The position numbers and the translations under genes were made by a program. The notes under the pieces were generated by a model. That model made no database searches. It was not told where the DNA came from and worked only from the letters and a program-made list of their open reading frames with translations. Below are positions 8,609 to 15,454 of a stretch of 40,077 nucleotides of DNA, piece after piece. Position 1 is the first letter of the stretch, and each line of letters opens with the position of its first letter. Origin of the DNA: Bacillota bacterium. Its GTDB lineage: Bacteria; Bacillota; Sulfobacillia; JABLXB01. The stretch is from positions 18,590 to 58,666 of the forward strand of contig JANLGA010000001.1 in the NCBI GenBank assembly GCA_024653225.1, in the 5' to 3' direction.

Positions 8609-10290
8609 GGCCCGTGGGCCTCCCCGTCGCCGACCTCGAGGACGGCCCAGTGGGATGCGTCGCGGACGTGGGCGCGGTATCGCCCGAGGATTCCCCGGGG
8701 CGGCTCCCCGGGCGGCCTGCGCCACACCGCTCGCCGTCGGCCCATCTCGTCGTCGTCAATCAGCACGTCAATTCTGCCGGCGGCCACGTCCAGCGACACC
8801 GGATCGCCGTCCCGCACGAGGGCTATTGGTCCGCCGGCGAACGCTTCGGGACTGACGTGACCCACCGCCCCTCCGCGCGTCGCTCCGGAGAATCGGCCGT
8901 CCGTCACGAGGAACACCCTTCCCTCCAGGCCGAGCCCCGTCAGCGCCGAGGTCGCGTGCAGCATTTCGCGCATGCCGGGACCCCCCGCCGGTCCTTCGTA
9001 CCGGATGACGACGCAATCCCCCGGCGCGACGGCGCCGGAGAGGATGGCTCGGACGGCCGGCTCTTCGCCGTCGAATACGCGCGCCCTCCCCGTCTGTTTC
9101 CAGGAAGTGGGGGCGAGACAGGCTGTCTTCACCAGGGCGCCCGCGGGAGCCAGGTTGCCGTGAAGCACGCGCAGGCCTCCGGTTTCCGCCCACGGACGGT
9201 CGAGGGGGCGAATGACGCTTCCGTCAGGGGAAGGCGCCCCTCGGACGGCGTCCGCCACGGTGACGCCCAGAATGGTGAGGGCGTCGCCTCGAAGGAGCCC
9301 CCCGGTCGCCAGCTCTTTCATTATCACCGGGAGACCGCCGGCACGATCCAGGTCCTCGGCGAACAGCTCGGACGCCGGGCTCAGCCTGCACAGCTGCGGT
9401 GTCCGCCGGCCGATCTCCTCGACGAGGTCCAGGTCGAACCGGACCCCCGCCTCCGCCGCGATGCATCCGAGGTGGAGTACGCTGTTCGACGATCCCCCGA
9501 GCGCCATGTCAACGGCGAGCGCGTTGGCGAACGCGTCGGCGGTCAAGATCCGTGAAGCGGTGAGGCCGGCGCTCCAGGCCGAAACGGCAAGGCGCCCGCT
9601 GTGCCTCGCGAGAATCGCCCTGCGGCTCGACGTCGCGGGCACAGTCGCGCTGCCCGAAGGCGCCATCCCAAGGGCCTCCGCCATGGCCGACATCGTGTTA
9701 GCGGTGAACATCCCGGCGCACGAACCCGGGCCGGGGCAGGCCGCCTCTTCCAGGAGGCGGAGGGCCCTTTCGTCCAGGCGCCCGCCGGAGTACGCGCCGA
9801 CGGCCTCGAACACGTCGGAGAGATCCACCTTCCTACCGCCCAGGAACCCTGCCTCCATGGGGCCGCCCCCGCAGAAGACGGCGGGGATATCCAGCCGGGC
9901 GGCGGCCATCAACATACCCGGGATCACCTTGTCGCACCCCGCCACGAGGACGAGCGCGTCGAGCGCGTGCGCGCGCGCCATCACCTCGACGCAATCCGCG
10001 ATTAGCTCCCTGCTGGGGAGCGAGTAGAACATCCCGGCGTGCCCCATGGCGAGACCGTCGCAGACCCCGGGGACGCCGAAAGGCAGCGGTACCCCGCCGG
10101 CCTCGCGGACCCCCTGGCAGACCGCTTCGGCGATGTCCCCCAGATGCACGTGCCCCGGGACCAGCCTGCCCCAAGGCACGGCGACCCCCACAAACGGTCG
10201 AGACATATCCTCGGCGCCCAGGCCGAGCGCCCGCAGAAGGGCGCGGTGTGGCGTCCTTTCCGGCCCCAGTTTCACTGCGTCGCTCCTCAT
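8605..10290 (-). CDS. ilvD: Dihydroxy-acid dehydratase
   Basis: 561 residues from ATG 10290, chosen because GGAGGG lies 8 bases upstream; a TTG at 10317 lacks such a site. The iron-sulfur enzyme dehydrates dihydroxy acids to 2-oxo acids, the last common step before transamination. PGHVHL, the Cys in AGCDKVIPGM and the Cys in GPGSCAGMFTANTM are visible, and the C-terminal half has DGRFSGATRGG. The PGHVHL form resembles the [4Fe-4S] E. coli-like group rather than the plant-like [2Fe-2S] group; that cluster assignment is an inference. Its stop overlaps the ilvB start; 40 bases separate it from leuB. Confidence 0.95.
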   Translation of the reverse strand: MRSDAVKLGPERTPHRALLRALGLGAEDMSRPFVGVAVPWGRLVPGHVHLGDIAEAVCQGVREAGGVPLPFGVPGVCDGLAMGHAGMFYSLPSRELIADCVEVMARAHALDALVLVAGCDKVIPGMLMAAARLDIPAVFCGGGPMEAGFLGGRKVDLSDVFEAVGAYSGGRLDERALRLLEEAACPGPGSCAGMFTANTMSAMAEALGMAPSGSATVPATSSRRAILARHSGRLAVSAWSAGLTASRILTADAFANALAVDMALGGSSNSVLHLGCIAAEAGVRFDLDLVEEIGRRTPQLCRLSPASELFAEDLDRAGGLPVIMKELATGGLLRGDALTILGVTVADAVRGAPSPDGSVIRPLDRPWAETGGLRVLHGNLAPAGALVKTACLAPTSWKQTGRARVFDGEEPAVRAILSGAVAPGDCVVIRYEGPAGGPGMREMLHATSALTGLGLEGRVFLVTDGRFSGATRGGAVGHVSPEAFAGGPIALVRDGDPVSLDVAAGRIDVLIDDDEMGRRRAVWRRPPGEPPRGILGRYRAHVRDASHWAVLEVGDGEAHGP

Positions 10291-10330
10291 CGGTCGTCCC
10301 TCCAGTCGCTGTGTCAATCGGTCCCGCCAG

Positions 10331-11464
10331 CTACTCGTTCGTCGGCGATTCCGAGGCGGGGCCTCCGCGGCCGTGCCCGTCGTCGCGGATTGCGCGGCGG
10401 ACGAGATCTCCCATGGCCGAGGTGCCGACTACCTTCGATCCCTCTTCGGCGATATCCGGGGTCCTGTAGCCGGCGTCCAGCACGCGCATGACCGCCGACT
10501 CTATGCGGGCGGCGGCTCGCCGGCCGCTTTCGCCGGGGCCGGAGTACATGAGAAGCATGCTCGCGCTGAGAATGGCCCCGATCGGGTCGGCCAGGTCCCG
10601 CCCCGCCAGCCCCGGGGCGGAGCCGTGCACGGGCTCGAACAAACCGGGACCGGATGAGTGGCCCAGGGAGGCCGAGGGCAGCAGACCCAGCGACCCGACC
10701 GCGGCGCCCGCGAGGTCGCTCAGGATGTCTCCGAACGTGTTCTCCGTCACGAGCACGTCTATCCGCCAGGGGCGGAGAACGAGTTCGGCGGCGGCGGCGT
10801 CCACGTACATGTGTTCCAGGGCGACGCCCGGGTAATCGGCGGCGACTCGCTGCGCCGTCTCCCGCCAAAGGCGCGAGCAGGACAGGACGTTCGCCTTGTC
10901 CACGGAGAGCACCCCGCGCCTCCGGCGCGCGGACAGCTGAAAGGCCAGCCGCACGACCCGCTCGACCTGGTGCTCGTCGTAGCGCATGGTGTCAACGGCC
11001 GACCGGGTGCCGCCCCTCGACCGGCACCTCGACGGCGTGCCGTAGTAGAGGCCGCCGGACAACTCGCGGACGATGAGCACATCCATCCCCCGCGCCGCCA
11101 CGTCCGCCCGCAGGGGCGAGACGCCGACCAACGGACGGTGTGACCTCACGGGGCGGATGTTCGCGCAAAGCCCGAGGGAGGCACGGAGTGCCAGGAGCCC
11201 CGACTCCGGGCGCTTCGGCCGGGGCAGGCGGTCCCACTTGGGCCCGCCGACCGCACCGAGGAGCACGGCGTCGGACTCGCGGCACGCCGCCAGAGTCTCC
11301 GCGGGGAGCGGCTCGCCGCACTGCTCGATCGCGTCGCCCCCGACCGGCAGGTACGTGCAGTCTATCGCCAGTCCCTCGGCGGCGCCCGCCTCCCGCATGC
11401 ATTCCACTGCCGCGGCGGTCACCTCCGGGCCGATGCCGTCCCCAGGGAGCACCGCGACTCTCAT
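10331..11464 (-). CDS. leuB: 3-isopropylmalate dehydrogenase
   Basis: 377 residues. It oxidises and decarboxylates 3-isopropylmalate with NAD in leucine synthesis. The N-terminus VAVLPGDGIGPEV is typical. Substrate-binding residues appear in LRASLGLCANIRPVR and RELSGGLYYG, the catalytic Lys in DKANVL, and the metal site in TENTFGDILSD. The start ATG overlaps the leuD stop (ATGA, 11461-11464). The last 20 residues are Gly/Pro-rich and probably a non-conserved tail. Confidence 0.95.
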   Translation of the reverse strand: MRVAVLPGDGIGPEVTAAAVECMREAGAAEGLAIDCTYLPVGGDAIEQCGEPLPAETLAACRESDAVLLGAVGGPKWDRLPRPKRPESGLLALRASLGLCANIRPVRSHRPLVGVSPLRADVAARGMDVLIVRELSGGLYYGTPSRCRSRGGTRSAVDTMRYDEHQVERVVRLAFQLSARRRRGVLSVDKANVLSCSRLWRETAQRVAADYPGVALEHMYVDAAAAELVLRPWRIDVLVTENTFGDILSDLAGAAVGSLGLLPSASLGHSSGPGLFEPVHGSAPGLAGRDLADPIGAILSASMLLMYSGPGESGRRAAARIESAVMRVLDAGYRTPDIAEEGSKVVGTSAMGDLVRRAIRDDGHGRGGPASESPTNE

Positions 11465-11959
11465 GGCGTTTCGGGACGCGTCCTGACGTACCCGACCAGG
11501 CCTCCCGCTCGAAGTATCGCGGCCGCCGGGCCGTCCGGCGCCCGGGCGGGGATGGCCTCACCGGACGAGAGGCGGAGGACTCCAGCGGCGACGTCCACCT
11601 CCGCCTGCCAGCCCGGCTTTACGCGGAGGCGCGCCTCGGCAGACTCGAGTACGAGCAATCCCGATGTTGATGGCGTTTCGGAAGAATATCCGGGCGAAGG
11701 ACTCGGCGACCACGGCGGCGACGCCGCACGCCCGAAGCGCCCGGGGCGCGTGCTCCCGCGAGCTTCCACACCCGAAGTTCCTTCCAGCTACTACGATGTC
11801 GCCCGGACGCACCCGCGCCGCGAACCCCGGGTCTGCGACCTCCATGCAGTGGGCGGCGAGCACGCGCTCGTCGTGGGTGTTGAGATATCGGGCCGGTATG
11901 ATGGCGTCCGTGTCAACGTCGTCCCCGAACACCCATATCCTACCCGCGGCGACTTTCAC
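11461..11959 (-). pseudogene. leuD: 3-isopropylmalate dehydratase small subunit, split by a frameshift
   Basis: The gene starts at GTG 11959 behind a strong GGGGAGGTGATC site and reads a normal LeuD N-terminus (WVFGDDVDTDAIIPARYL, then NFGCGSSREHAP and ARIFFRNAINIG). The frame then slips: the homologous continuation (LLVLESAEARLRVKPGW ... IPARAPDGPA) lies in another frame that ends at 11461. Removing one base at about 11659 (the A in GGGATTGCTC on the coding strand) restores one protein of about 165 residues. The second frame ends exactly in an ATGA overlap with leuB, so the ancestral gene was intact and the shift is either recent or a sequencing error. With leuC it forms isopropylmalate isomerase; if the shift is real, leucine synthesis should fail unless another leuD exists. 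Confidence 0.88.
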
Positions 11960-13169
11960 GGCCGATCACCTCCCCGGGGTGGACTATGGCGCCTGCGACC
12001 GCGGTCGCCGCGGCGACGGCCGGACCGGCGAGATAGACGCGGCTTTCCGGGTGGCCCATGCGCCCGCGGAAGTTGCGGTTCGTCGTCGCGAGGCATACCT
12101 CGCCCGGCGCGAGCACCCCGGTGTGCCCCCCGAGGCACGGCCCGCACGTCGGGGTCGAGACGGCGGCGCCGGCCTCGAGAAACACGTCAATGAGCCCGGC
12201 GCGGAGCGCGCGCAAGTAAACCCGCTGCGTGGCAGGTATAACGATCATCCTCACGCGGGGGTGGACTTTCCTCCCGGCGAGGATCGCCGCGGCCTCGACC
12301 AGGTCAATCAGGCGCCCGTTCGTGCATGACCCGATCACGACCTGGTCCACCGGCGTCCCTTCGACGCTCCCTATCGGCACCACATTGTCGGGCGAGAATG
12401 GGCACGCGACCTGCGGCTCGAGATCGGAGACGTCCCACACGAAATGCTCGGCCGCCTCGGCCCCCTCGTCGTCGCGCCAGTCCCCCGTCGGGACGATGCC
12501 GGCTTTCGCGCCTGCCTCCACTGCCATGTTGCACAGGGTGAGAAGCCCGTCCGCGGGCAGGTTTGACACCGTCTCCCCCGTGAACTCCAGTGCCGCGTAG
12601 TTCGCGCCCTCGCAACCGAGCCTCGACAGGAGGAGGAGAGCCAGGTCCTTGGCCCCGACCCACCTCGGGAGCCGACCGGTGAACTCAATGATGTAAGTGG
12701 GCGGGACTCGGAGCCACAGCTCCCCCAGGGCCATCGCGCAGGCCAGGTCCGTCGAGCCCACGCCGGTCGCGAATGCACCCAGGGCGCCGCAGGTGCAGGT
12801 GTGCGAATCAGCCCCGACCATCAGGTCGCCGGGGTGCAGCACTCCCAGCTCGGGAACGAGGGCGTGCTCCACCCCCATGCGCCCTAGCTCGTAGTAGTGC
12901 TTTATGCCCTGTTCGTGCGCGAATTCTCGGAGTTTCCGCGCCTGGACGGCGGAGTCTATGTCCCTGGCCGGCAGGAAATGGTCGGGCACGAGTATCACGC
13001 GGCCCGGGTCGAATACCTTGTTGCGGCCCATCGCCGACATCTGCTCTATCGCCAGGGGGGCCGTTATGTCGTTGGCCAGGCACCAGTCCACCCGCGCCCA
13101 CACCGTCTCGCCGACCCGCACCGAGCCGAGGCCGGCGTGAGCGGCGAGGATCTTCTCGACGGCGGTCAT
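11940..13169 (-). CDS. leuC: 3-isopropylmalate dehydratase large subunit
   Basis: 409 residues from ATG 13169, which overlaps the leuA stop (ATGA); the upstream 130 residues of the same open frame are Arg-rich and not homologous. The length fits the shorter, archaeal/clostridial-type LeuC rather than the 465-residue enterobacterial form. Aconitase-family [4Fe-4S] ligands are seen as Cys in IGSCTNGR and in TPTCGPCLGGH; GADSHTCTCGALGAFATGVGS is the substrate-side motif. It isomerises 2- to 3-isopropylmalate with LeuD, whose start overlaps the end of this gene by 20 bases. Confidence 0.95.
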   Translation of the reverse strand: MTAVEKILAAHAGLGSVRVGETVWARVDWCLANDITAPLAIEQMSAMGRNKVFDPGRVILVPDHFLPARDIDSAVQARKLREFAHEQGIKHYYELGRMGVEHALVPELGVLHPGDLMVGADSHTCTCGALGAFATGVGSTDLACAMALGELWLRVPPTYIIEFTGRLPRWVGAKDLALLLLSRLGCEGANYAALEFTGETVSNLPADGLLTLCNMAVEAGAKAGIVPTGDWRDDEGAEAAEHFVWDVSDLEPQVACPFSPDNVVPIGSVEGTPVDQVVIGSCTNGRLIDLVEAAAILAGRKVHPRVRMIVIPATQRVYLRALRAGLIDVFLEAGAAVSTPTCGPCLGGHTGVLAPGEVCLATTNRNFRGRMGHPESRVYLAGPAVAAATAVAGAIVHPGEVIGRESRRG

Positions 13170-14731
13170 AGGTCGCCACACGGGTCGTCGCCGCCTCCTC
13201 CCCGGGGGGATGCGGGCCTGGAAGGTGTGCCCGCGAGCCACCTGTTCACCGCTTGCAGGTACGCCCTGACGCTGGCCTCCAGCACGTCGGTGCTCACTCC
13301 CCTTCCGGAGTACACGGCCCCGTCGCGCTCCACGCGGACGACCGCTTCCCCGAGGGCGTCCTTGCCGCCGGTGACCGCCTTGAGCGAGTATTCGCGAAGC
13401 TCGAAATCCACGCCGACTGCGTTCTCCACGGCCTTGAGCAGGGCGTCCACAGGACCGTCTCCGCACGCGGCGCCTTGCACTGTTCGGCCCTCCCCGGACA
13501 GTGAGACCGCCGCCGTAGGTAAAGCCTGGTTGCCGGTTAGGACCTGGAATCGCTCGAGCGACCAAGTGGCGGGCTCCTTCAGGGCCTCGTTCCCTACTAT
13601 GGCCTCGAGGTCGGCGTCGGTGATGTGTTTCTTTCGGTCGGCGGTCTCCTTGAAGCGCGCGAACACGCGTTTCAGCTCCCCTTCCGAGAGGCGGTAGCCG
13701 AGTGCCGCGAGGCGCTCCCTCAGGGCGTGCCTGCCCGAGTGTTTGCCGAGCACTAGGCGGCTGGCGGGCATGCCGACGTCTTCGGGGCGCATTATCTCGT
13801 AAGTCGTCGGTTCCTTGAGCACGCCGTCCTGGTGAATGCCCGATTCGTGGGCGAAGGCATTGGCTCCGACGACGGCTTTATTGGCGGGGACCGGCATGCC
13901 GGTCAGCGCGGCGACGAGGCGGCTGGACCGGTATATCTGGTCGGCCGCGACGTTGGTGCCGGCGCCGAGCGCCTCGCCCCTGACCTTCAGCGCCATCACG
14001 ATTTCCTCGAGAGACGCGTTGCCGGCGCGCTCCCCGATGCCGTTAATCGTGCACTCGACCTGGCCCGCACCCGCTTCGATGGCCGCGAGGGAGTTGGCCG
14101 CCGCGAGACCGAGGTCATCGTGACAGTGCACTGAGAGGACCGCGTTCTCGATGCCCGGCACGCTCTCTCGCAGGTGGCGGATCAATCCCGCGAACTCGCG
14201 GGGGGTGCTGTAGCCCACCGTGTCCGGGACGTTGATGGTGGTAGCCCCGGCCTCGAGCACCGCCTGGAAGAGGCGGCGGAGGAACTCGGGGTTGCTTCTG
14301 GTGGCGTCCTCGGCAGAGAACTCCACGTCGGGCGTGTAGCGACGCGCCGACCTGACCGCGGCGACCGCCGCCTCCACCACCTCCGCGGGCTCCTTCCGCA
14401 GCTTGAATTTCATGTGTACGTCGGACGAGGCGATGAACGTGTGGATCCGGGCGCGCGCCGCCCCGGACAGCGCCTGCCCGGCCAGGTCAACATCCCCCGG
14501 GTTCGCGCGGGCGAGCGCGCAGATCACGGGACCCGTCACCTCGCGCGCGATGGCCTTCACGGCGTCGAAATCGCCGGAGGAAGCGACTGGAAACCCGGCC
14601 TCGATGACGTCCACGCGCAGGCGGGCGAGTTGCCGCGCTATTTCGAGCTTCTCGGCAGGCGTCAGGCTCACCCCCGGGGATTGTTCGCCGTCCCTGAGCG
14701 TGGTGTCGAAGACGAGCACTTGCCTTTTCAA
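13166..14731 (-). CDS. leuA: 2-isopropylmalate synthase
   Basis: 521 residues. It condenses acetyl-CoA with 2-oxoisovalerate, the first committed step to leucine. The catalytic TIM barrel starts with VLVFDTTLRDGEQSPG and carries the metal-binding SVHCHDDLGLA and the NGIGERAGNA motif; FAHESGIHQDGV and LGKHSGRHAL follow. The C-terminal LeuA regulatory domain (from about residue 385) is present, so leucine feedback inhibition is expected. The start is TTG 14731 with a G-rich site (GGGGGGG) about 8 bases upstream. It is the first gene of the eight-gene operon and is preceded by a long structured leader. Confidence 0.95.
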   Translation of the reverse strand: MKRQVLVFDTTLRDGEQSPGVSLTPAEKLEIARQLARLRVDVIEAGFPVASSGDFDAVKAIAREVTGPVICALARANPGDVDLAGQALSGAARARIHTFIASSDVHMKFKLRKEPAEVVEAAVAAVRSARRYTPDVEFSAEDATRSNPEFLRRLFQAVLEAGATTINVPDTVGYSTPREFAGLIRHLRESVPGIENAVLSVHCHDDLGLAAANSLAAIEAGAGQVECTINGIGERAGNASLEEIVMALKVRGEALGAGTNVAADQIYRSSRLVAALTGMPVPANKAVVGANAFAHESGIHQDGVLKEPTTYEIMRPEDVGMPASRLVLGKHSGRHALRERLAALGYRLSEGELKRVFARFKETADRKKHITDADLEAIVGNEALKEPATWSLERFQVLTGNQALPTAAVSLSGEGRTVQGAACGDGPVDALLKAVENAVGVDFELREYSLKAVTGGKDALGEAVVRVERDGAVYSGRGVSTDVLEASVRAYLQAVNRWLAGTPSRPASPRGGGGDDPCGDL

Positions 14732-14796
14732 TTGCGTACCCCCCCAATCGGTTCAGCCGGCCCGGCGGCGGGACGTTCCGCGGGATGCCCCCGGAA

Positions 14797-14860
14797 TATA
14801 GAAAGACCCGTGTCGGCACGGATTCCAGCTGACAGGAACCTGCCGCTCGGGTCTTCTATA
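14797..14860 (-). terminator. Large hairpin, putative attenuator before leuA
   Basis: On the transcribed (minus) strand the arms TATAGAAGACCCG and CGGGTCTTTCTATA pair over 13 bp with one bulge. Inside the loop CGGCA / TGCCG and GGTTCC / GGAATCC continue the stem, giving a nearly continuous hairpin of about 25 pairs capped by TGTCAGCT. The 3' arm runs into a U-rich stretch (TCTTTCTATATT), as in an intrinsic terminator. It lies 66 bases before leuA. Its regulatory role is inferred. Confidence 0.55.
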
Positions 14861-14918
14861 CCCACGGTGTACCCGCGGCGCGAGGACGCCTGCGGGCTGG
14901 TACCGCTCGGTCGCTGGC

Positions 14919-14940
14919 CGCCCCGCCCGCGGGCGGGGCG
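14919..14940. repeat. 22-bp perfect GC palindrome in leuA-alaS intergenic region
   Basis: The 22 bases from 14919 to 14940 are a perfect palindrome (CGCCCCGCCCG / CGGGCGGGGCG). It has no loop and no T-run on either side, so a dyad operator or part of the leader fold is as likely as a terminator. Confidence 0.5.
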
Positions 14941-15056
14941 CGGAACCCTAGGTACCTTTCCTGCGACGCTTTGCTGCGTACAAGGCTGCTTATGACTGTG
15001 GAACATACGACGCGGGATTCCATATTCCTGCCGTCGGTGACGCGGAAGCCCCGCCG

Positions 15057-15085
15057 TTGACATCCCCCCGCGGGGCGGAGATAAT
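15057..15085 (+). promoter_or_regulatory. SigmaA promoter of alaS
   Basis: TTGACA (15057-15062), a 17-base spacer and GATAAT (15080-15085) match the housekeeping consensus at 11 of 12 positions. Transcription should begin near 15092, just before the T-box leader. Confidence 0.85.
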
Positions 15086-15091
15086 ATGAGC

Positions 15092-15400
15092 CAGGCGCGT
15101 GTCAACTGCGGCCGTGCCTTCGCGGCCGCACGGATTCTCGTCAAGCAATGCGTGCGCGAGGAAGGGGTCAACCGGCCGCCGTCCGGCAAAGAGAGGGAGC
15201 CATCGGTGCGAGGCTTCCCCGGGCGACTCCGGAGGCCGCCCCGGAGCGCGGGTCGAATGAAGGTGACGCGGGAGCCGCACCTTCGAGGAGACCCAGGGAG
15301 CGCCCGATACAGCGCGCGAAGATGCGCCGTCTTCCGGCGAATCAGGGTGGTACCGCGAGAGCAACCTCTCGTCCCTGGCGGGGCGGGAGGTCAATTCTTT
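15092..15400 (+). promoter_or_regulatory. T-box leader (alanine) controlling alaS
   Basis: The 14-base T-box core AGGGTGGTACCGCG is at 15344-15357, followed by the usual CGAGAGCAACCTCTCG hairpin and GTCCCT. Its TGGT would pair with the ACCA 3' end of an uncharged tRNA with discriminator A, as in tRNA-Ala. The first stem, TGCGGCCG / CGGCCGCA (15107-15130), carries a GCC in its loop; whether this is the specifier codon I cannot tell. The leader sits between a strong promoter and alaS. Low charged tRNA-Ala should favour the antiterminator and raise alaS expression. Confidence 0.92.
15365..15400 (+). terminator. T-box intrinsic terminator
   Basis: CCTCTCGTCCC (15365-15375) pairs with GGGGCGGGAGG (15380-15390) over 11 positions, including G-U pairs, around a TGGC loop. 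TCAATTCTTT follows. The 5' arm contains the GTCCC and CCTCTCG bases that the antiterminator form needs, so the two folds exclude each other. Confidence 0.8.
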
Positions 15401-15454
15401 GAGGGCCGCGGCGACTTTGCGGGTCCGCGGCCGAACGCGGGGGAGGGTAAGACG

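Larger units (their letters stand above)
14732..15075 (-). promoter_or_regulatory. Long non-coding leader of the leu-ilv operon
   Basis: About 340 bases separate leuA from the divergent alaS promoter and hold no credible gene on either strand. On the minus strand a TTGACA (15105-15100) lies 15 bases from TTATCT (15084-15079), a possible divergent promoter with short spacing. The transcript would contain a 22-bp GC palindrome (14919-14940), a long attenuator-like hairpin (14797-14860), and then CCGCGGAACGTCCC, which resembles the end of a T-box motif, although the UGGN that pairs with tRNA is not there. I saw no Leu-rich leader peptide. The regulator class is not identified. Confidence 0.45.

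Noticed and set aside
13170..13565. LeuC N-terminal extension of 132 residues
   Set aside because: It is Arg/Gly-rich, overlaps leuA on the same strand and has no homology; the ATGA overlap marks the real start.
14893..14910. A second plus-strand T-box (GGGCTGGTACCGCTCGG)
   Set aside because: It has an extra base in the core and no specifier stem or U-tract terminator around it, and a complete T-box lies 450 bases downstream with the only good promoter between them.
15086..15454. AlaS N-terminal extension of 123 residues
   Set aside because: The segment is the T-box leader with promoter, core motif and terminator; AlaS homology starts at 15455 behind a good ribosome site.
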